A DNA stretch of 64,000 nt from Chaetoceros tenuissimus (GCA_021927905.1 BLLK01000013.1:124001-188000); one strand, 5' to 3'; positions 52,103 to 63,676 are shown, counted from the stretch's first letter. The notes: generated by a model from the sequence alone, not told the origin. Numbers and translations are program-made.

Positions 52103-53431
52103 ATGACTGAAAGCGATCCTTATAGTCTAATTCTCGAAGGAGTCATGGATGCCATGGTACTTCTTGACCCTCCGAACCTCAACCTTTCCAAACAGTCGAC
52201 GGAATTATCTTTGTCATCGGTCATGACTGCTCATCAGCTATTATTGGATACAGCCACTCATGCATCAAATATACATGAATTATCGACAAACTATTCAGAC
52301 ATAAAAAGTTGTAATAGAATAGTTGGTCTATTGGCGGATTTATATCGTGCAATCATTTTATCATCGACACTCATGATGGAGTTGACACCCGACAATGAAA
52401 AGGATACACAATTTTCTTCTGTGGAAATCGATATATTACTAGAGAGAATTGTCAAAGCGATTTACTTACTAAAGAGATTGAGTCATTTTTATATATTGGT
52501 CCATGGTACTTCCTATCAAGATTGGCATGATGAAACATTGCCCAAGTCAAGTCATGCATTGTTGAGAGAGTGTTTTGAGAGGAAACCGCTGATGGATACT
52601 GAAAGTGCAACTGTGTTTGGTTGGGAACCTCGTATAATTTCTTTAGAATCTTTAGATTATACAATGGAGTATTATGAGGCATCCAATGATCATCATGAAT
52701 ATCACGAGGAATATGAGGAGAGTCATGAAGAGATTGCAATGGATCAAAGCAATGATTCTTTAGACTTATGGCAGAACAAGTATGAATTGGACAGTGATGT
52801 TTCACTTTCTTTTCATCCAAAAGATATTGCAAAAGAAGAAAACGTGTTACTCAATATTGCACTACCGGCCGAAAACAAAAAGAAGCGGAAAGGAAAGCAT
52901 AGTAGCACAGATACAAAAGATGCAACGGGAAAGGAGTTGTCAACAGAACCCTTTCGGCCTACATCAGCATTGATAGAAGTATTGAAAGAAAAGCAACTGT
53001 TGCATACCATTACTGTACCATTCTATGGAATATGCTGCATTTTAAAGCAGGGGAATCTTGTTTTGAAGGGGAATCGTGTAGATATTGGCAAAGAAGAAGA
53101 ACATAATGAAGGTGACACATCATGCACGTTGACACTCTTCTCCAATGGGACAGTGCTGTTAGAAGACAGTCACGATAAGCCTCTGTTTCAAATATTTCAT
53201 CTAACAGAAAAGACAGAGTGTATACCACAACCAACTTCAACCCAATTTCAGTTTTCTATCCATGGGTTACATAAAGGTCAAGAGCAACAGCACATTTTTA
53301 CAGATATCACTTTTGCAATGGACGTTCAAAGTGGAGGTAGTCTGATGGATGGATTCAAATGGATAGAGTGCATCAATAATTGCAGGAACTCTGTTGTCGA
53401 TATGGATACTGTAAAGTCGTATTTGAAATAA
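52103..53431 (+). CDS. Conserved-looking protein of unknown function
   Basis: 442 residues in one exon. The N-terminal half is helical and soluble (LEGVMDAMVLLDPPN, ERIVKAIYLLKRLSHFYILV) with GWEPRIISLESLDYTMEYYE near 175-195. A His/Glu-rich acidic segment and a basic KKKRKGKH follow. The C-terminal ~150 residues are beta-rich and end SLMDGFKWIECINNC, which is reminiscent of the end of a PH-like domain (the W before the last helix). The PH resemblance is weak. No leader, so cytosolic or nuclear. Function cannot be assigned. Confidence 0.72.
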   Translation: MTESDPYSLILEGVMDAMVLLDPPNLNLSKQSTELSLSSVMTAHQLLLDTATHASNIHELSTNYSDIKSCNRIVGLLADLYRAIILSSTLMMELTPDNEKDTQFSSVEIDILLERIVKAIYLLKRLSHFYILVHGTSYQDWHDETLPKSSHALLRECFERKPLMDTESATVFGWEPRIISLESLDYTMEYYEASNDHHEYHEEYEESHEEIAMDQSNDSLDLWQNKYELDSDVSLSFHPKDIAKEENVLLNIALPAENKKKRKGKHSSTDTKDATGKELSTEPFRPTSALIEVLKEKQLLHTITVPFYGICCILKQGNLVLKGNRVDIGKEEEHNEGDTSCTLTLFSNGTVLLEDSHDKPLFQIFHLTEKTECIPQPTSTQFQFSIHGLHKGQEQQHIFTDITFAMDVQSGGSLMDGFKWIECINNCRNSVVDMDTVKSYLK

Positions 53432-53544
53432 GAGTAATAAGTTTCTGTCGGTGACTTTAAAGTTTCAAGAAATGTTGTATTTATTCTTCTTTCATTCTAG
53501 TTTATGAATGAAAGGAGCCATGATTTGAAAATGAAAGATTAATC

Positions 53545-53790
53545 TTAGATAGTATGTACGGTATTCGGAGAAGAACTGTTATCATCCTGTGATTCAATGA
53601 TCCAATATTCACTTTGCGCCACGACCATCATTGAACTCTTCAACTCTTCATACGTAACATCCTCCGACATTGACAACGCAAGATCTGAGTCATATAGGGG
53701 TGATTCAGGTGCTTCTCGCACTTCCATCCACATCTGAGGAAGATGAGAGGGTTTCAACTCATGCGCAGGTGGGAGAGGAAGGAGGTGCAA
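53545..53790 (-). pseudogene. C-terminal fragment of the 7TM receptor gene
   Basis: About 80 codons matching only the C-tail of the 7TM gene at 34888: PPAHELKPSHLPQM, EVREAPESPLYDSDLALSM and SEDVTYEELKSSMM. At DNA level a stretch around 53720-53765 is nearly identical to both other copies. No membrane segments remain upstream; the DNA at 53791-53970 does not match the 7TM gene. It is most likely a partial duplicate, though a truncated expressed exon cannot be excluded. Confidence 0.7.
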
Positions 53791-54134
53791 ACCTCTTTGC
53801 TTTTACGTATGACATACATGGAGGCCTCTCAGCAGCAGGTCTCAGAGGAGAGGAAGGAAGACCGAGCGGGAGTTCTCATCAGGCCTTTTATTGAATTAGT
53901 CCGTGCGGCTTCCTTTCTCCGGGTCGCTTGCCTTTTGCGAAGATACTTTCTTCAAGCAAAAAGTTGAAAGAATTTCATGAATACGAGGTTTTGAATAAGT
54001 TTTGAGCATCATTTTTATCTTTTATCTTTTGTACAAGAAGATACTCGCACTCATACAAATCATAATCTTTCAATTCATACATCATTTGAATAAGCGAATC
54101 AGCATTCATTGCAAGTTTAAGTAGTGTATGGTCA
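53791..54134. other. Intergenic region, locally GC-rich
   Basis: Bases ~53795-53945 are richer in G and C than the surroundings (gaggagaggaaggaagaccg) and join the 7TM fragment to the leader region of the next gene. Nothing coding is recognised. Confidence 0.35.
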
Positions 54135-55040
54135 ATGATGAAGAAAGCAACAAAATATTTTTCAATTTTTGTAGCTCTTTGTGTTCTTCAAAATACAACA
54201 TCATACTCTTTACACAACAACAAACAACCGAATCAAAATGATAGATTACATACTGCAAAGGTCGACCGAAGGACATCTATTCTTGCTGTGGGATCATTTC
54301 TTAGTTCATCCGTAGTTACCTTCTCAACTACGTATGCAGCATTGGCAAGCGACTCAGGTCCATCTGAACAAGTTTCATTATCACAAAAGTATGCCTACGA
54401 AAACAGAAATAGGAACAAAAACAAAGATGCATTAATAAGAGATGATGTATGGTATTTCTCTGGGCAACAGCCACCAAGATCAATTGATGTGACAAACTTG
54501 CCCCCAGGGCCGACGTGGAATGCTTGGGGAACTTGCAGTACTGACTCTTCGACAGGAAACTCATGCACTTATGTGAGCTTGAAACAAAAAATACCAGCTT
54601 ATTCCAATTATGCATTTACGATTTCTCTTGGATCGAAAGAATACTCTGAACTAGGTAGCAAATTGCAATCATTATCTTCAAGTAATGCAAACATATCGGA
54701 TAGTCAAATTGTCGAATTACTGCAATATCTTCAAACTTCCGAGAATAAATCTACGCCATCACCAGCTATCGATGCTCAATTGAAGATGGTATTATTTGCC
54801 GCAGCTGTTTTAACAAGTCCAAATTATACTGGCCCACCTTTTGAACTGCTGATTGCAAGATTCTACATCAATGAACTTAATTTTTCTACGAAAGAAATTA
54901 TTAACGCAATCCAAAGTAAGGATTTGGAGAGGGCTGTGGGAGCATGGGAATTTGGAAAAGATTCTTGGAATAGTTATTTCACAATCGTTAATAAAGCAAT
55001 TCTTCCAAAAGTTGGTGATAAGTTTTTACTTATTCGGTAA
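54135..55040 (+). CDS. Thylakoid-lumen candidate with Tat-type second leader
   Basis: 301 residues in one exon. It opens with a signal peptide (YFSIFVALCVLQNTTSYS) as in plastid import. A second leader starts at residue ~45: DRRTSILAVGSFLSSSVV, a twin-arginine followed by a hydrophobic core, ending TYAALA, an A-x-A site for thylakoid processing. That is the layout of diatom lumen proteins carried by the Tat pathway. The mature part (~75 on) has VWYFSGQQPPRS, WNAWGTCSTDS and CTYVSLKQKIPAYSNYAF, then helices ending VGDKFLLIR. No known photosystem subunit is recognised with certainty. The helical C-terminus could suit a PsbQ-like bundle, but this is a guess. Confidence 0.75.
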   Translation: MMKKATKYFSIFVALCVLQNTTSYSLHNNKQPNQNDRLHTAKVDRRTSILAVGSFLSSSVVTFSTTYAALASDSGPSEQVSLSQKYAYENRNRNKNKDALIRDDVWYFSGQQPPRSIDVTNLPPGPTWNAWGTCSTDSSTGNSCTYVSLKQKIPAYSNYAFTISLGSKEYSELGSKLQSLSSSNANISDSQIVELLQYLQTSENKSTPSPAIDAQLKMVLFAAAVLTSPNYTGPPFELLIARFYINELNFSTKEIINAIQSKDLERAVGAWEFGKDSWNSYFTIVNKAILPKVGDKFLLIR

Positions 55041-55309
55041 ACATATGTCTGGGAAGTATTGGAAAATCTATGTCAAGAAGAGACGATTGATGACATTAAG
55101 GAACTCGATCCGATCAAACTCAATGTGGTGTGTGTGTGTCTTCACATAAAGATACTGTTTTCATTTGATACAATTATAGGTCATACAATCAAAGTATATT
55201 GTAAACTTAAACTAGCTAGTCGCCAATAATTAATCACATTTCTTTTTAATGCATACACAGCTATATATTTCTTGGAAGTTTCACTTAAATTCAACAGTCC
55301 TTCAATCTT

Positions 55310-56579
55310 TTACATGGTAGAACGATACTCAGAAACATCAATAACATTAGACCACCCTTCACTCTTCGACACTGCCATCATATTACTCTTCATTTCCTCA
55401 TACGAAACATCCCCCGGCATGGATGCACGTTGTGAATCCTCTGGGAATTCTTCTCCCGACATCCGAGGAAGATGAGAGGGTTTCAACTCATGCGCAGGAG
55501 GAACGTCTCCACCTGAACCTAATACAACCTTGAAACATAGAAACCAAGATGCTTTGGGGAACATCTTGGAAAGTATTTGTACCTTTGGTCTGGTGTAGAT
55601 GAGAATCAGAAAGATGCCATAGATGGGAAAAATCGTCGAGTTTAACCATAAAACTGCAGTTCCATATTTTGAGTCTGCAACTTCTAGACTTATAAAAAGA
55701 GCAGATACATTTGGGGCGAATGTGATGATGAAGGCAACAATGTAGAGTAGTGATTGTTTTAAAGCGCTTCGTGTCAGAGACTCCTTCTCCTTTGGCTCTT
55801 CAACATTTTCTGCGTCGCGTGTGGCAGGACATTCATCTTCTCCAAAGTCTTCTTCAACATGAGGCTTGTTGCTGCTTTGTGGCTCATCGTTCTGATTATT
55901 ACTTGATTGTAAGGTTCTGGGTGAACTTGAAAGGCTTCTCTCAATTACACAGACATGACACGTGATTGAAGCAAGGAGCAGGAAAAGGCATACAAGTGAT
56001 ATCAAAAGTATTAACCCATATATTCTTCCTGTCTTTTTGGCAGATTCTCCTCTTATGCATTCGATATCGATTTCGCTCTCACACCGAGGTGGATATGAAT
56101 TCAGCATACAACCTGATCCGCGAACCGTAGCTGGATTGAACTCCTTTCGAAAAAGCACAATTGAAGACATAAGCAGCTACTAAAATATGGAAGTATCTTT
56201 CTTCTCCGTATGCAAATTTATTCGGAGAAACCCGATGATTCACCCTTCGCCAGAAGAAGTATATCAAGAGCAGTAAGTAGAACACAGTGAGTGAAAGACC
56301 TAGAAATAAAATGAATCCAGCATAATCACAGGTTTGAGTATTGCCCATTGCCATAGGGCTAATTTCTATAATTTCACGAGGGATCGCAAACGGTCCAATA
56401 AAAATTGCACATGACTTTATAATGTCGCCTATACTCAGTCCAAAGATGATTCGACTGTATGGAGATTTCAATCCTCTAGTTGAGAACCTAATCGAGTGAA
56501 CAATAGTAGATGATGAGGCTAGTGATAGAGATGCCATTACACATTTGATAATGCTTGCAGCTAGAACGTATTGACCCAT
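55310..56579 (-). pseudogene. Second copy of the 7TM receptor gene, frame broken
   Basis: The minus strand encodes both halves of a paralog of the 34888 gene: MGQYVLAASIIKCVMASLSL through YGEERYFHIL (helices 1-3), and from FRKEFNPATVRGSGCMLNSY to the C-tail (helices 5-7). The halves lie in different frames. Aligned with the intact gene, the region around helix 4 (near 56160-56190) is 11 bases shorter here, which shifts the frame and removes part of the helix. The rest is well kept, so the loss is recent, or the difference is an assembly error or allele. No splice sites were found that would repair the frame. It is inverted relative to the intact gene. Confidence 0.72.
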
Positions 56580-57272
56580 CTTGCTCTATCGTTTGGAGGG
56601 TGAAACTGCAAATGTAGACTAATAGTATGTATGGAAGAAATAGCAATAGTAATGTAAAACTAGAAGCCCTAGAACAATGAATAATGTGAAGGAAGTGGGA
56701 ATGTTGGGATACTTTTACCGTTTGCGTGTCACTGAAAACGTAGTGGCCTGATGATGACATTTTCTGCGGCCATGCGTGAGAAGGTGGAGAAAAGACATGG
56801 GCAACAAAACTTAAAAAAAGAATGTTGCAAATGAATAAATATGCTTGGCATACTGAATATGAAATATTACACCCACATTTGAATCAAAAGAAAATTTATT
56901 AATTATTAGATAAAGAAGGTATGATCTTGTAGATCCTGTAAAATATGGTCTCAAAATCTTTCCACTTTCAAAATACGTAGTATCTAAGATAACGATTCAA
57001 TTCATCTTTTTGTTTTTATATTTATAATATACTTATATTTATTATATTATATTTCTGGCGAGAGGAACATGGAATAAGTAGTCTGAAAGAAGTGCTTGGA
57101 TGATACTTTTCCTATTATTATTGATCCCTCGACAATGACGTCTTAGACAGGTGTCATAAGATCAATTTAGTTTACCCGCGAAATCTCTCACATCAATCTG
57201 TTGTCAACATCATTTCCATTATTCAACGTTTCTATTCTTTTTCGACAGATCAAATTCCTTTCTTTCTAACAG
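56580..57272. other. Intergenic region with an AT-only stretch
   Basis: Divergent region between the broken 7TM copy and the RING gene. About 57009-57055 is almost pure A/T (tttttatatttataatatac...). It probably contains the first coding exon of the RING gene, which I could not locate. Confidence 0.4.
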
Positions 57273-58435
57273 AAACAATAGCAAGTCAGTCGACTCCAAT
57301 AATTTCAAGCAACCTGCTGTCTATACACAGTGACGATTCCATAGAGCGATCATCGTCAAGTCAAAGAAGTGGTGCTTCAGATCCACATCAATTTCTTCCA
57401 TACAATTCGAAATTGAATTCCTTTCCTTCACTATTCTTTCAAAGTCAAAAGAAGGTATTCATTTTAACATTGCATCTACAAGTGCATGAATCAGAACCTC
57501 AACGTCAATCTATACTATCATATAGAATCATGATTACCTACGAAAGTGTATCTGCACAGCAACATGGTCCTTTGGATACAATGAACTCGTCTATTCCTTC
57601 ACATGACACGAATGAAACTCCGAATTTGAGGAATCAGAGGATGAGAAAGCTTCGATCTCTATTTGCTTGTCTCTTTCCTAGAGCTCAGATGGAGAATAGA
57701 TGGAAAAATACATGTAATCTTGATTCAAAGTATAAAGGTATGCAAAAGAATCTCATCATCAAGGTATGTAGCATTTGGCATCTTTGAAAGAATTCTGAAA
57801 GAATTTATAGGTTTTATTTCTCATACCATATTCTTACCTTTAGGAAATTGACAAAAGTGGGATTATTGATGATTATGAAGAGCCAGTTATCGCACCAGGT
57901 ACAAATTCGTGCTGCCAGAAACCATTTTTGGTCAAGAACAAAAAACGTTTCAGTATTGGAGATACATTTTCTACAGAGTATGATTCTACAACCCATTCCT
58001 CCTCTGACACAAGCTTTGAGAAATTGACTAACTTTCATGCTGGCGAAAGGTCTAAGTTTGCATTGAACAAGGAAGAAACGAGTGCCGATGCTTCCCCAGA
58101 ACCCTACGCCAAAAGAAGATCGAGAAGAATGATTGATTGTTCCCAGACATGTCCTATTTGTTGGGATTCCTTCAAAGTGGGTGAACGCGTTTGCTGGTCC
58201 AAGAATACTTCGTGCTGGTGAGTATTGTTAATGTATTGATTTTGAAAAGTGTTTCTTTCACTCTGGTAATTCGAAAATATTCACCCTTTTCTCATGTAAA
58301 TATTCACCCTTTTTCTCATGTAAATTTAGTCATGGATACCATCTTGATTGTATGTTAGTTTGGTTGAAGGATCATGACAAATGTCCAATGTGTCGAGAGG
58401 AATACATTAGAAAACAAAGAAAGCACAAGAAATGA
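57273..58435 (+). CDS. RING-H2 E3 ubiquitin ligase, 5' end unresolved
   Basis: Exons 57273?-57762, 57844-58217 and 58330-58435, with introns of 81 (GTATGT...TTAG) and 112 bases (GTGAGT...TTAG). The acceptor ctaacag at 57272 suggests an earlier exon holding the start; otherwise the ATG at 57530 may be used. The N-terminal part is Ser-rich and disordered. The C-terminus carries a RING-H2 finger split by the last intron: CPICWDSFKVGERVC ... CHGYHLDC ... CPMC, with Cys and His in C-x-x-C ... C-H-x-x-H-x-x-C ... C-x-x-C order. Joining the exons makes the first Cys of the CHGYH group. RING-H2 proteins pass ubiquitin from an E2 to a target. No clear membrane segment is visible. Confidence 0.82.
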
Positions 58436-59068
58436 ATTGTTTTTGAGTTTGAGACGACCATATAACTTTGAACTTGTACCTTTGTTCCCAGTAGAATTTC
58501 TTTGAATATGTCCAATGTCAGAGAGTGTAAACTACCAATTCACAGTTCCGTTGTAAAAAATGTTCAACTATATATAATAAAACGTATAATATCTATTTAT
58601 TACTATGAGCTGTGATACTTTTACTATTGCTTCTATTCGATCCTTCTACTACTATGCACTCCTAACGCAGATTTTGACGTTTTCACTTTTTCATGGAACA
58701 ATCACAGAATGAGAAACTTTCTTTATCTTTCTCGTATGCAAAGTTTTGGTGAAATAAAGGATAAGAAATTGCGATTTTATTTTCCTCAGAACTTGAAATA
58801 GAAAATGAATATATTGTAGATGTAATATGATAAAATGAAGAAGATTCTGAAATCCAAAATGAAACTACTTGAGTCCGACTTCACAAGGCGGATGCAAGTC
58901 TAAAAGCCGAAATGACTGGCGTCTTATTGCGACAAAAAATTACGTTCAAAAAATTTGAATGAATAATTGTGAAATCAGTGAGATATCTATGCATCATCCA
59001 TATATCATCATCAGGCAGTGTATTTTATAGAGTGCCTTACATATTTAACACAGCGCATTATATAAAAG
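58436..59068. other. Intergenic region, no recognisable content
   Basis: About 630 AT-rich bases between two plus-strand genes. No reading frame, RNA gene or strong repeat. Probably 3' UTR and the promoter of the MFS gene. Confidence 0.4.
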
Positions 59069-60655
59069 ATGCTTTTTGCAATATCAACAGTGAATGCATT
59101 CCTATGGACAGCCTTTTCATTGGCTGGTGAGTAACTTCTAGTGTTTCATACTTACCATGAAGTAATTAAATTCACACATCACTTTCATACAGAGCTGGGA
59201 GATGGCAATCAAATGTTTCTAGATATGTATCTGCTTGCTATAGGATGGACAGAGACAGCCGTAATCATGTCTGGAATATTGAGAGGTGTTGTTGACTTAC
59301 TTCTCAAAAGTGTTGCAGGTGATATTATTGATAAGACAACGCGTGACAGAAGAAACTTTCTTGGTGTATCAGCTCTTGTGGTGGCTGCTTCTTGTTTGCT
59401 GGTATTCTTTGTCAATGGAAATGATATCGAGGATAAAATATTAGTCTACAGTGTGCGATCCATAGAAAGTGTTGCATTGGCATTCATAGGACCAGTATTC
59501 AATGCAATTGCCCTATCAGCTTTTGGACCTGAAATGTTTGATTCTATAATGGTTAAGAAGGAGCTCGTCTCCCATCTTGGTGAGGTCGTAAGCAGAGTGC
59601 TTTCTGCTGCGATCAGTTGGATATATTATCCTAACATTGAATTGGTATTCATATTGCCAGCAATATTTGCAGCATCGGCTACATTCTTTGTGAGAAAGAT
59701 TCCTAAAGGCAATCATTTGTTGGGAAGAGGTTTTCATGCAGAAAAAGACATAAAGACTGTAGATAGTGGTGATATCAAAGATGAAAAGTCTAAAGCTCCT
59801 CCCGAAGCTGCCAGCTATTTTGAAGTATTTACTGATAAAAGGATAATTGCCATAATCGCAGCAGATGTGTTCCATGTGATTTCTGAGGCAAATGTTGGAT
59901 TAATTTTTAATGAAACTCTTGCGGATGTAGGGTCGTACAGTTCTAATTCATCATACTACGATGGTGGTAATAATGCCCGTATGCTTCAAAGTTACTATAG
60001 TGAAGGCGAATTTTATGAAGAGGAGAGTGCAAATGAAGCAGTTATGAGTCGAGAAGCGATTCCTTTACTTGCAACAGCTGGAACGGCTGCTCAACTTGTG
60101 ATGATATTAGGTACATGGGTTGTAGGTTATCTTACCAGTCGTGGCGTAGGTAGAAAACCATTTTATCTATTACATCTTTGTGCGCATCCTGTCAGAGTGA
60201 TACTTATAATGCTATGCTTATATACAAATGCTGGGAAAGGTTGGTTGGTATCAACTGAGTTCATCGGTGGCTTAACGGGTGCTTTGGGAATTGTCAATGT
60301 ATTCATGAGAGCAGATATTTGTTTCGGGAGCGGACGTCTCAATGTTGTCGATGGGTTTCAAGCCACAATCAGAGGTATTGCTGCAACTTCTTCACAATAT
60401 CTTTTGGGAATAGTTCTTGAAAAAAAGGGTCCAATGAGTGCTCTTACAATCAGTCTTGTAGTTGGAATCCTACCACCAATTATTGGTGCAATATTCGTTC
60501 CTGAAACACTTGGAATGAGAGAAAAGGATTTCAAGGCAGAAAAGGAAGAAGAACGTATCCTAAAATCTATCTCAACAGATTCAGAGGAAGGTTTTCAAGA
60601 CGATCACTTCATCGAAGCGCGTACTTCTCCAGTAAAATATGTCGAGATGAAATAA
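59069..60655 (+). CDS. Major facilitator superfamily transporter
   Basis: Two exons, 59069-59126 and 59193-60655, with a 66-base GTGAGT...ACAG intron in phase 1; 506 residues. The first exon (MLFAISTVNAFLWTAFSLA) completes helix 1. Helix 2 and 3 surround LLKSVAGDIIDKTTRDRRN, the D-x-x-x-R-R type loop of MFS. About twelve hydrophobic segments follow, with a central loop holding EAASYFEVFTDKRI and, in the second half, an Asn/Ser/Tyr-rich acidic loop (NSSYYDGGNNARM). The last helices end IFVPETLGMREKD, as in the P-E-T motif of sugar-type porters. Substrate not predictable. It is unrelated to the MFS-ArfGAP protein beyond the superfamily. Confidence 0.88.
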
Positions 60656-60738
60656 TGCTTGAAAGACAAGAATGATTCAATAAGTAATATTTTTAAATCC
60701 CTTCCATATACACACATTTTTTTTATAATTAGAAAATT

Positions 60739-61308
60739 TTAAACAAGGGAAACAACAAAAGATACACCAACAATTGCAAGTGAGGTAAAAGTGATAAAAC
60801 TCGACGCACTCGACGGAGCACCACTGAATTCAACCCCTGGTTCAGAGAAAGATGAATCACAATCATCATGATTATCACCAATCATATGTTTCTGCGCATC
60901 AGGCATATAGTGTGATCCACTGCATCCTCTTGCAATTGCTGCCATCATTGCATCATCTTTGATTGTGAACATGGTGTTGTCCATCATATCATCTTTTTTT
61001 GGAAAGCAAAGTGCACCCATTGAAGCTACCCAGGTCAAAGTCTTGTCATAACCATCACAATAGTCATTACACTTTGTAGCTGAGCATCCAAGAAATTCAG
61101 TTGCCATTGAGCCAAAGCCATATGCTGTTGCATCATAAAGTGTCGCACTTAAGCAGGTGTTGGTCTGGCCCATCCCATCGCCACAAGGGTCGGCACCAGT
61201 ACACTCTACTAGGCAGGTGTAATTAGAATGAATGACGCCCCCATGAGCAGCCGCATCTGAGATAGAGAATGCTGCGCCGAGAAAGATGCTATTAGAGATA
61301 TATTTCAT
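60739..61308 (-). CDS. Secreted Cys-rich protein with GPI-type tail
   Basis: 189 residues in one exon. A signal peptide (~1-22, ending DAAAHG) is followed by an extracellular part with about ten Cys (CLVECTGADPCGDG, CLSATLYD, LGCSATKCNDYCDGY, ALCFPKK, RGCSG, DDCDSS), which suggests several disulfides. The C-terminus has small residues (SGAPSSASS) and then a hydrophobic end (FTSLAIVGVSFVVSLV), the layout of a GPI-anchor signal. No family is recognised. It is likely a surface protein. The gene is convergent with the MFS gene, only ~80 bases away. Confidence 0.75.
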   Translation of the reverse strand: MKYISNSIFLGAAFSISDAAAHGGVIHSNYTCLVECTGADPCGDGMGQTNTCLSATLYDATAYGFGSMATEFLGCSATKCNDYCDGYDKTLTWVASMGALCFPKKDDMMDNTMFTIKDDAMMAAIARGCSGSHYMPDAQKHMIGDNHDDCDSSFSEPGVEFSGAPSSASSFITFTSLAIVGVSFVVSLV

Positions 61309-61601
61309 TTCGAGGTAAGTGTTTATGGATGTTTACTCATGTAGGGATTGGTGGTGTGTGGTGGGTGGTGGGTGTTGGTGGCTGGGATGCTCTGTGCACA
61401 AATAAAATGAAAATGCCTCGTCCTCTGAGCAGGATTGAGTTGCGCGAGGAACTAAAAAGCTATTACATATTGGTCAAGAGACACGTGTCAAAAGTTAAAA
61501 ACATTGAAAAATGAAGACATTTTTAGAGTGTTTAGTGTTCTCATCCTCACTATCAATTATCACTTAGCAACAAAAAGCAAACATGCAACACTAAATATAC
61601 A

Positions 61602-63676
61602 ATGGGCTGCATTCAAAGTAAACCACATGATATAACCAATACACCAGATAAGGAGGAGGATGAAATCCAAATCCAGGAATCCCAGCAAAATTCAAACACA
61701 GTTCGTAAGATCGTAGAAGATGAGTTGGAAAATGAGCACCTAGAGGAAGAGAAACAAGAAGCTATTGACTATCCAACAAAACCACTTGGTGTCAGTGTCC
61801 ATTGGCTCAATACTGGCTTTATCGATGAAGTTGAAAAGTACGGAAAAACTGTCAACTCAAAGATTTATGAAATAGAAGATCTACGTGGACCAAATGGACT
61901 GATTCGTCAAAAAGGAGAGAATGTAGTTTGTCCGCGAGATGGAAGATTGGGTGCAGCATATGTTGACTGCTTGCAAGGCGATGACAATGTCGGAACAGCT
62001 AATGTTATGATTAGTTATGGATGGGGAAATGAAATTGGTGATATTGTATTTACTCTAAATGATCACTGTCGGAGCAACGGCATTGATCCAAAGAGAACAT
62101 ATATTTGGATATGCTGCTTATGCAATAATCAACATAGAGTAGCAGAAGATAACAAATCGGGAAAAGAAGTTCCATTTGAAGAATTTGAATTTTCAAGGAT
62201 AAAGTTGTTGGAATCAATAATATTGTTGCCTTGATGGCTCCATGGAATGAACCGATTTATCTTACGAGAGTATGGTGTATATTTGAGCTATTTACTTCTT
62301 ACAAGAACGACTGCAATTTGACGATAGCAATGCCACCTAGTCAGAAGGATGCAATGGTCGGTACCATGAATAGTGCTGATGGAATTTCATATCTCTACGA
62401 CGTTTTTGTCTCGACTGCCGTAGAAAAGGCACAAGCTTCGGCAGAATCTGATAGAACAAGAATCTTATCTATGGTCGAGTCAGACGTCGGCTTTCAAAGC
62501 TTTAACTACCAAGTCAATGAGCTACTAAGAAATTGGGTGAAAAATTCAGCCATAGAATTTGTGAATGCAATGATAGAAAATTCGGAAGATAGTGGAAACG
62601 ACGAAAACATAAGTGGTCTCTGTAACCAAGTCGGATATGCTCTCAATGTTAACGGAGAATATGATGAGGCTCTCATAATGCTTGACAACAGTCTACAAAT
62701 AGCAAGAAATATCTATGGAGATGATCATATCAATTGCTCAGTAGTTTGTAACAATATTGGCCAAGTCTATATGAACAAAGGAGAATATGAAAATGCTTTG
62801 GGTTACTTACGGAAAGCACTTGATCTCCAACAAAGATATGAAGAACCGGACCAATCGGCAATGGCAAAGACTGTCATGAGTATAGGTGCAGCAAGTTTTC
62901 ATATGGATAAGTACAAAGATGCATTAGAATGCTATCAATGGGCTTTAAATATTAACCTATCTCTTGATGGCAACGATGACGAAGTTGCTAGCAATTACGA
63001 CAATTTGGGCAGTGTTCATAAGATTCTTGGAAACACCGATGAGGCAAATGCGTGTTATCTCAAAGCTATTTCAATCCGAGAAGAAAAATTTGGCGATATG
63101 CATCCAGACACAAACTTATCATACAACAATTATGCTTCAATGTTGAGTGACATTGGTCAACAAGACAAAGCTTTAGAATACTTTGAGAAAGTTTTACATG
63201 TGGAAACAAAGATACTTGGTAAAAATCATTACAACACTGCAATCACCATTCATAATATGGGTCTTGCTTACTTTCGGGATAATCGATACGATCAAGCTTT
63301 GGAGTTTTACCGCAGATCTCTGGAAGTGAAACTTTTAACTATAGGTGCAAACCATGCGAGCACAAGTACTTCATATCTCGGCATAGGAGGTGTATATGCA
63401 GCATTGGGAAAGTTTCCTGAAAGTGTCGACAACTACGAAAAAGCACTAGCTATTCATAGAAATACTGTAAATGAGGAAAACTCAAGTGCTGCATATATTT
63501 ACAACAATCTTGGTATATCATTGGTTGGAATGGAAAGTTACGAAAGTGGATTGGAATATCTAACCAAAGCGAAACAAATTTGGGAAAAAGATCTTGGCCA
63601 AGAGCATGAAAGGACTATTGCCTTGAAGGAAGATATTGCTGGGATTCACAAACTGATGAATGAAAAGGATAAGTAG
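61602..63676 (+). CDS. Acylated TPR (kinesin-light-chain-like) protein, frame shifted once
   Basis: Two frames overlap by four bases: 61602-62234 and 62231-63676. The first starts MGCIQSKP, an N-terminal Gly with Cys at position 3, the classic signal for N-myristoylation and palmitoylation. It runs through VMISYGWGNEIGDIVFTLND and YIWICCLCNNQHRV. The second contains MAPWNEPIYLTRVWCIFELF, then eight or more tetratricopeptide repeats (NNIGQVYMNKGEYENAL, DNLGSVHKILGNTDEA) of the kinesin-light-chain type. In the +2 frame IFKDKVVGIN bridges directly to the second part, so the two are one gene with a single one-base shift near 62185-62200. Either a base is missing in this copy or assembly, or it is a recent pseudogene. 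A membrane-anchored scaffold is the likely role. Confidence 0.78.

Noticed and set aside
56488-56760. Upstream exon for the second 7TM copy
   Set aside because: The donor and acceptor near 56724 and 56606 give the wrong phase; the start MGQYVLAAS aligns with the intact gene.
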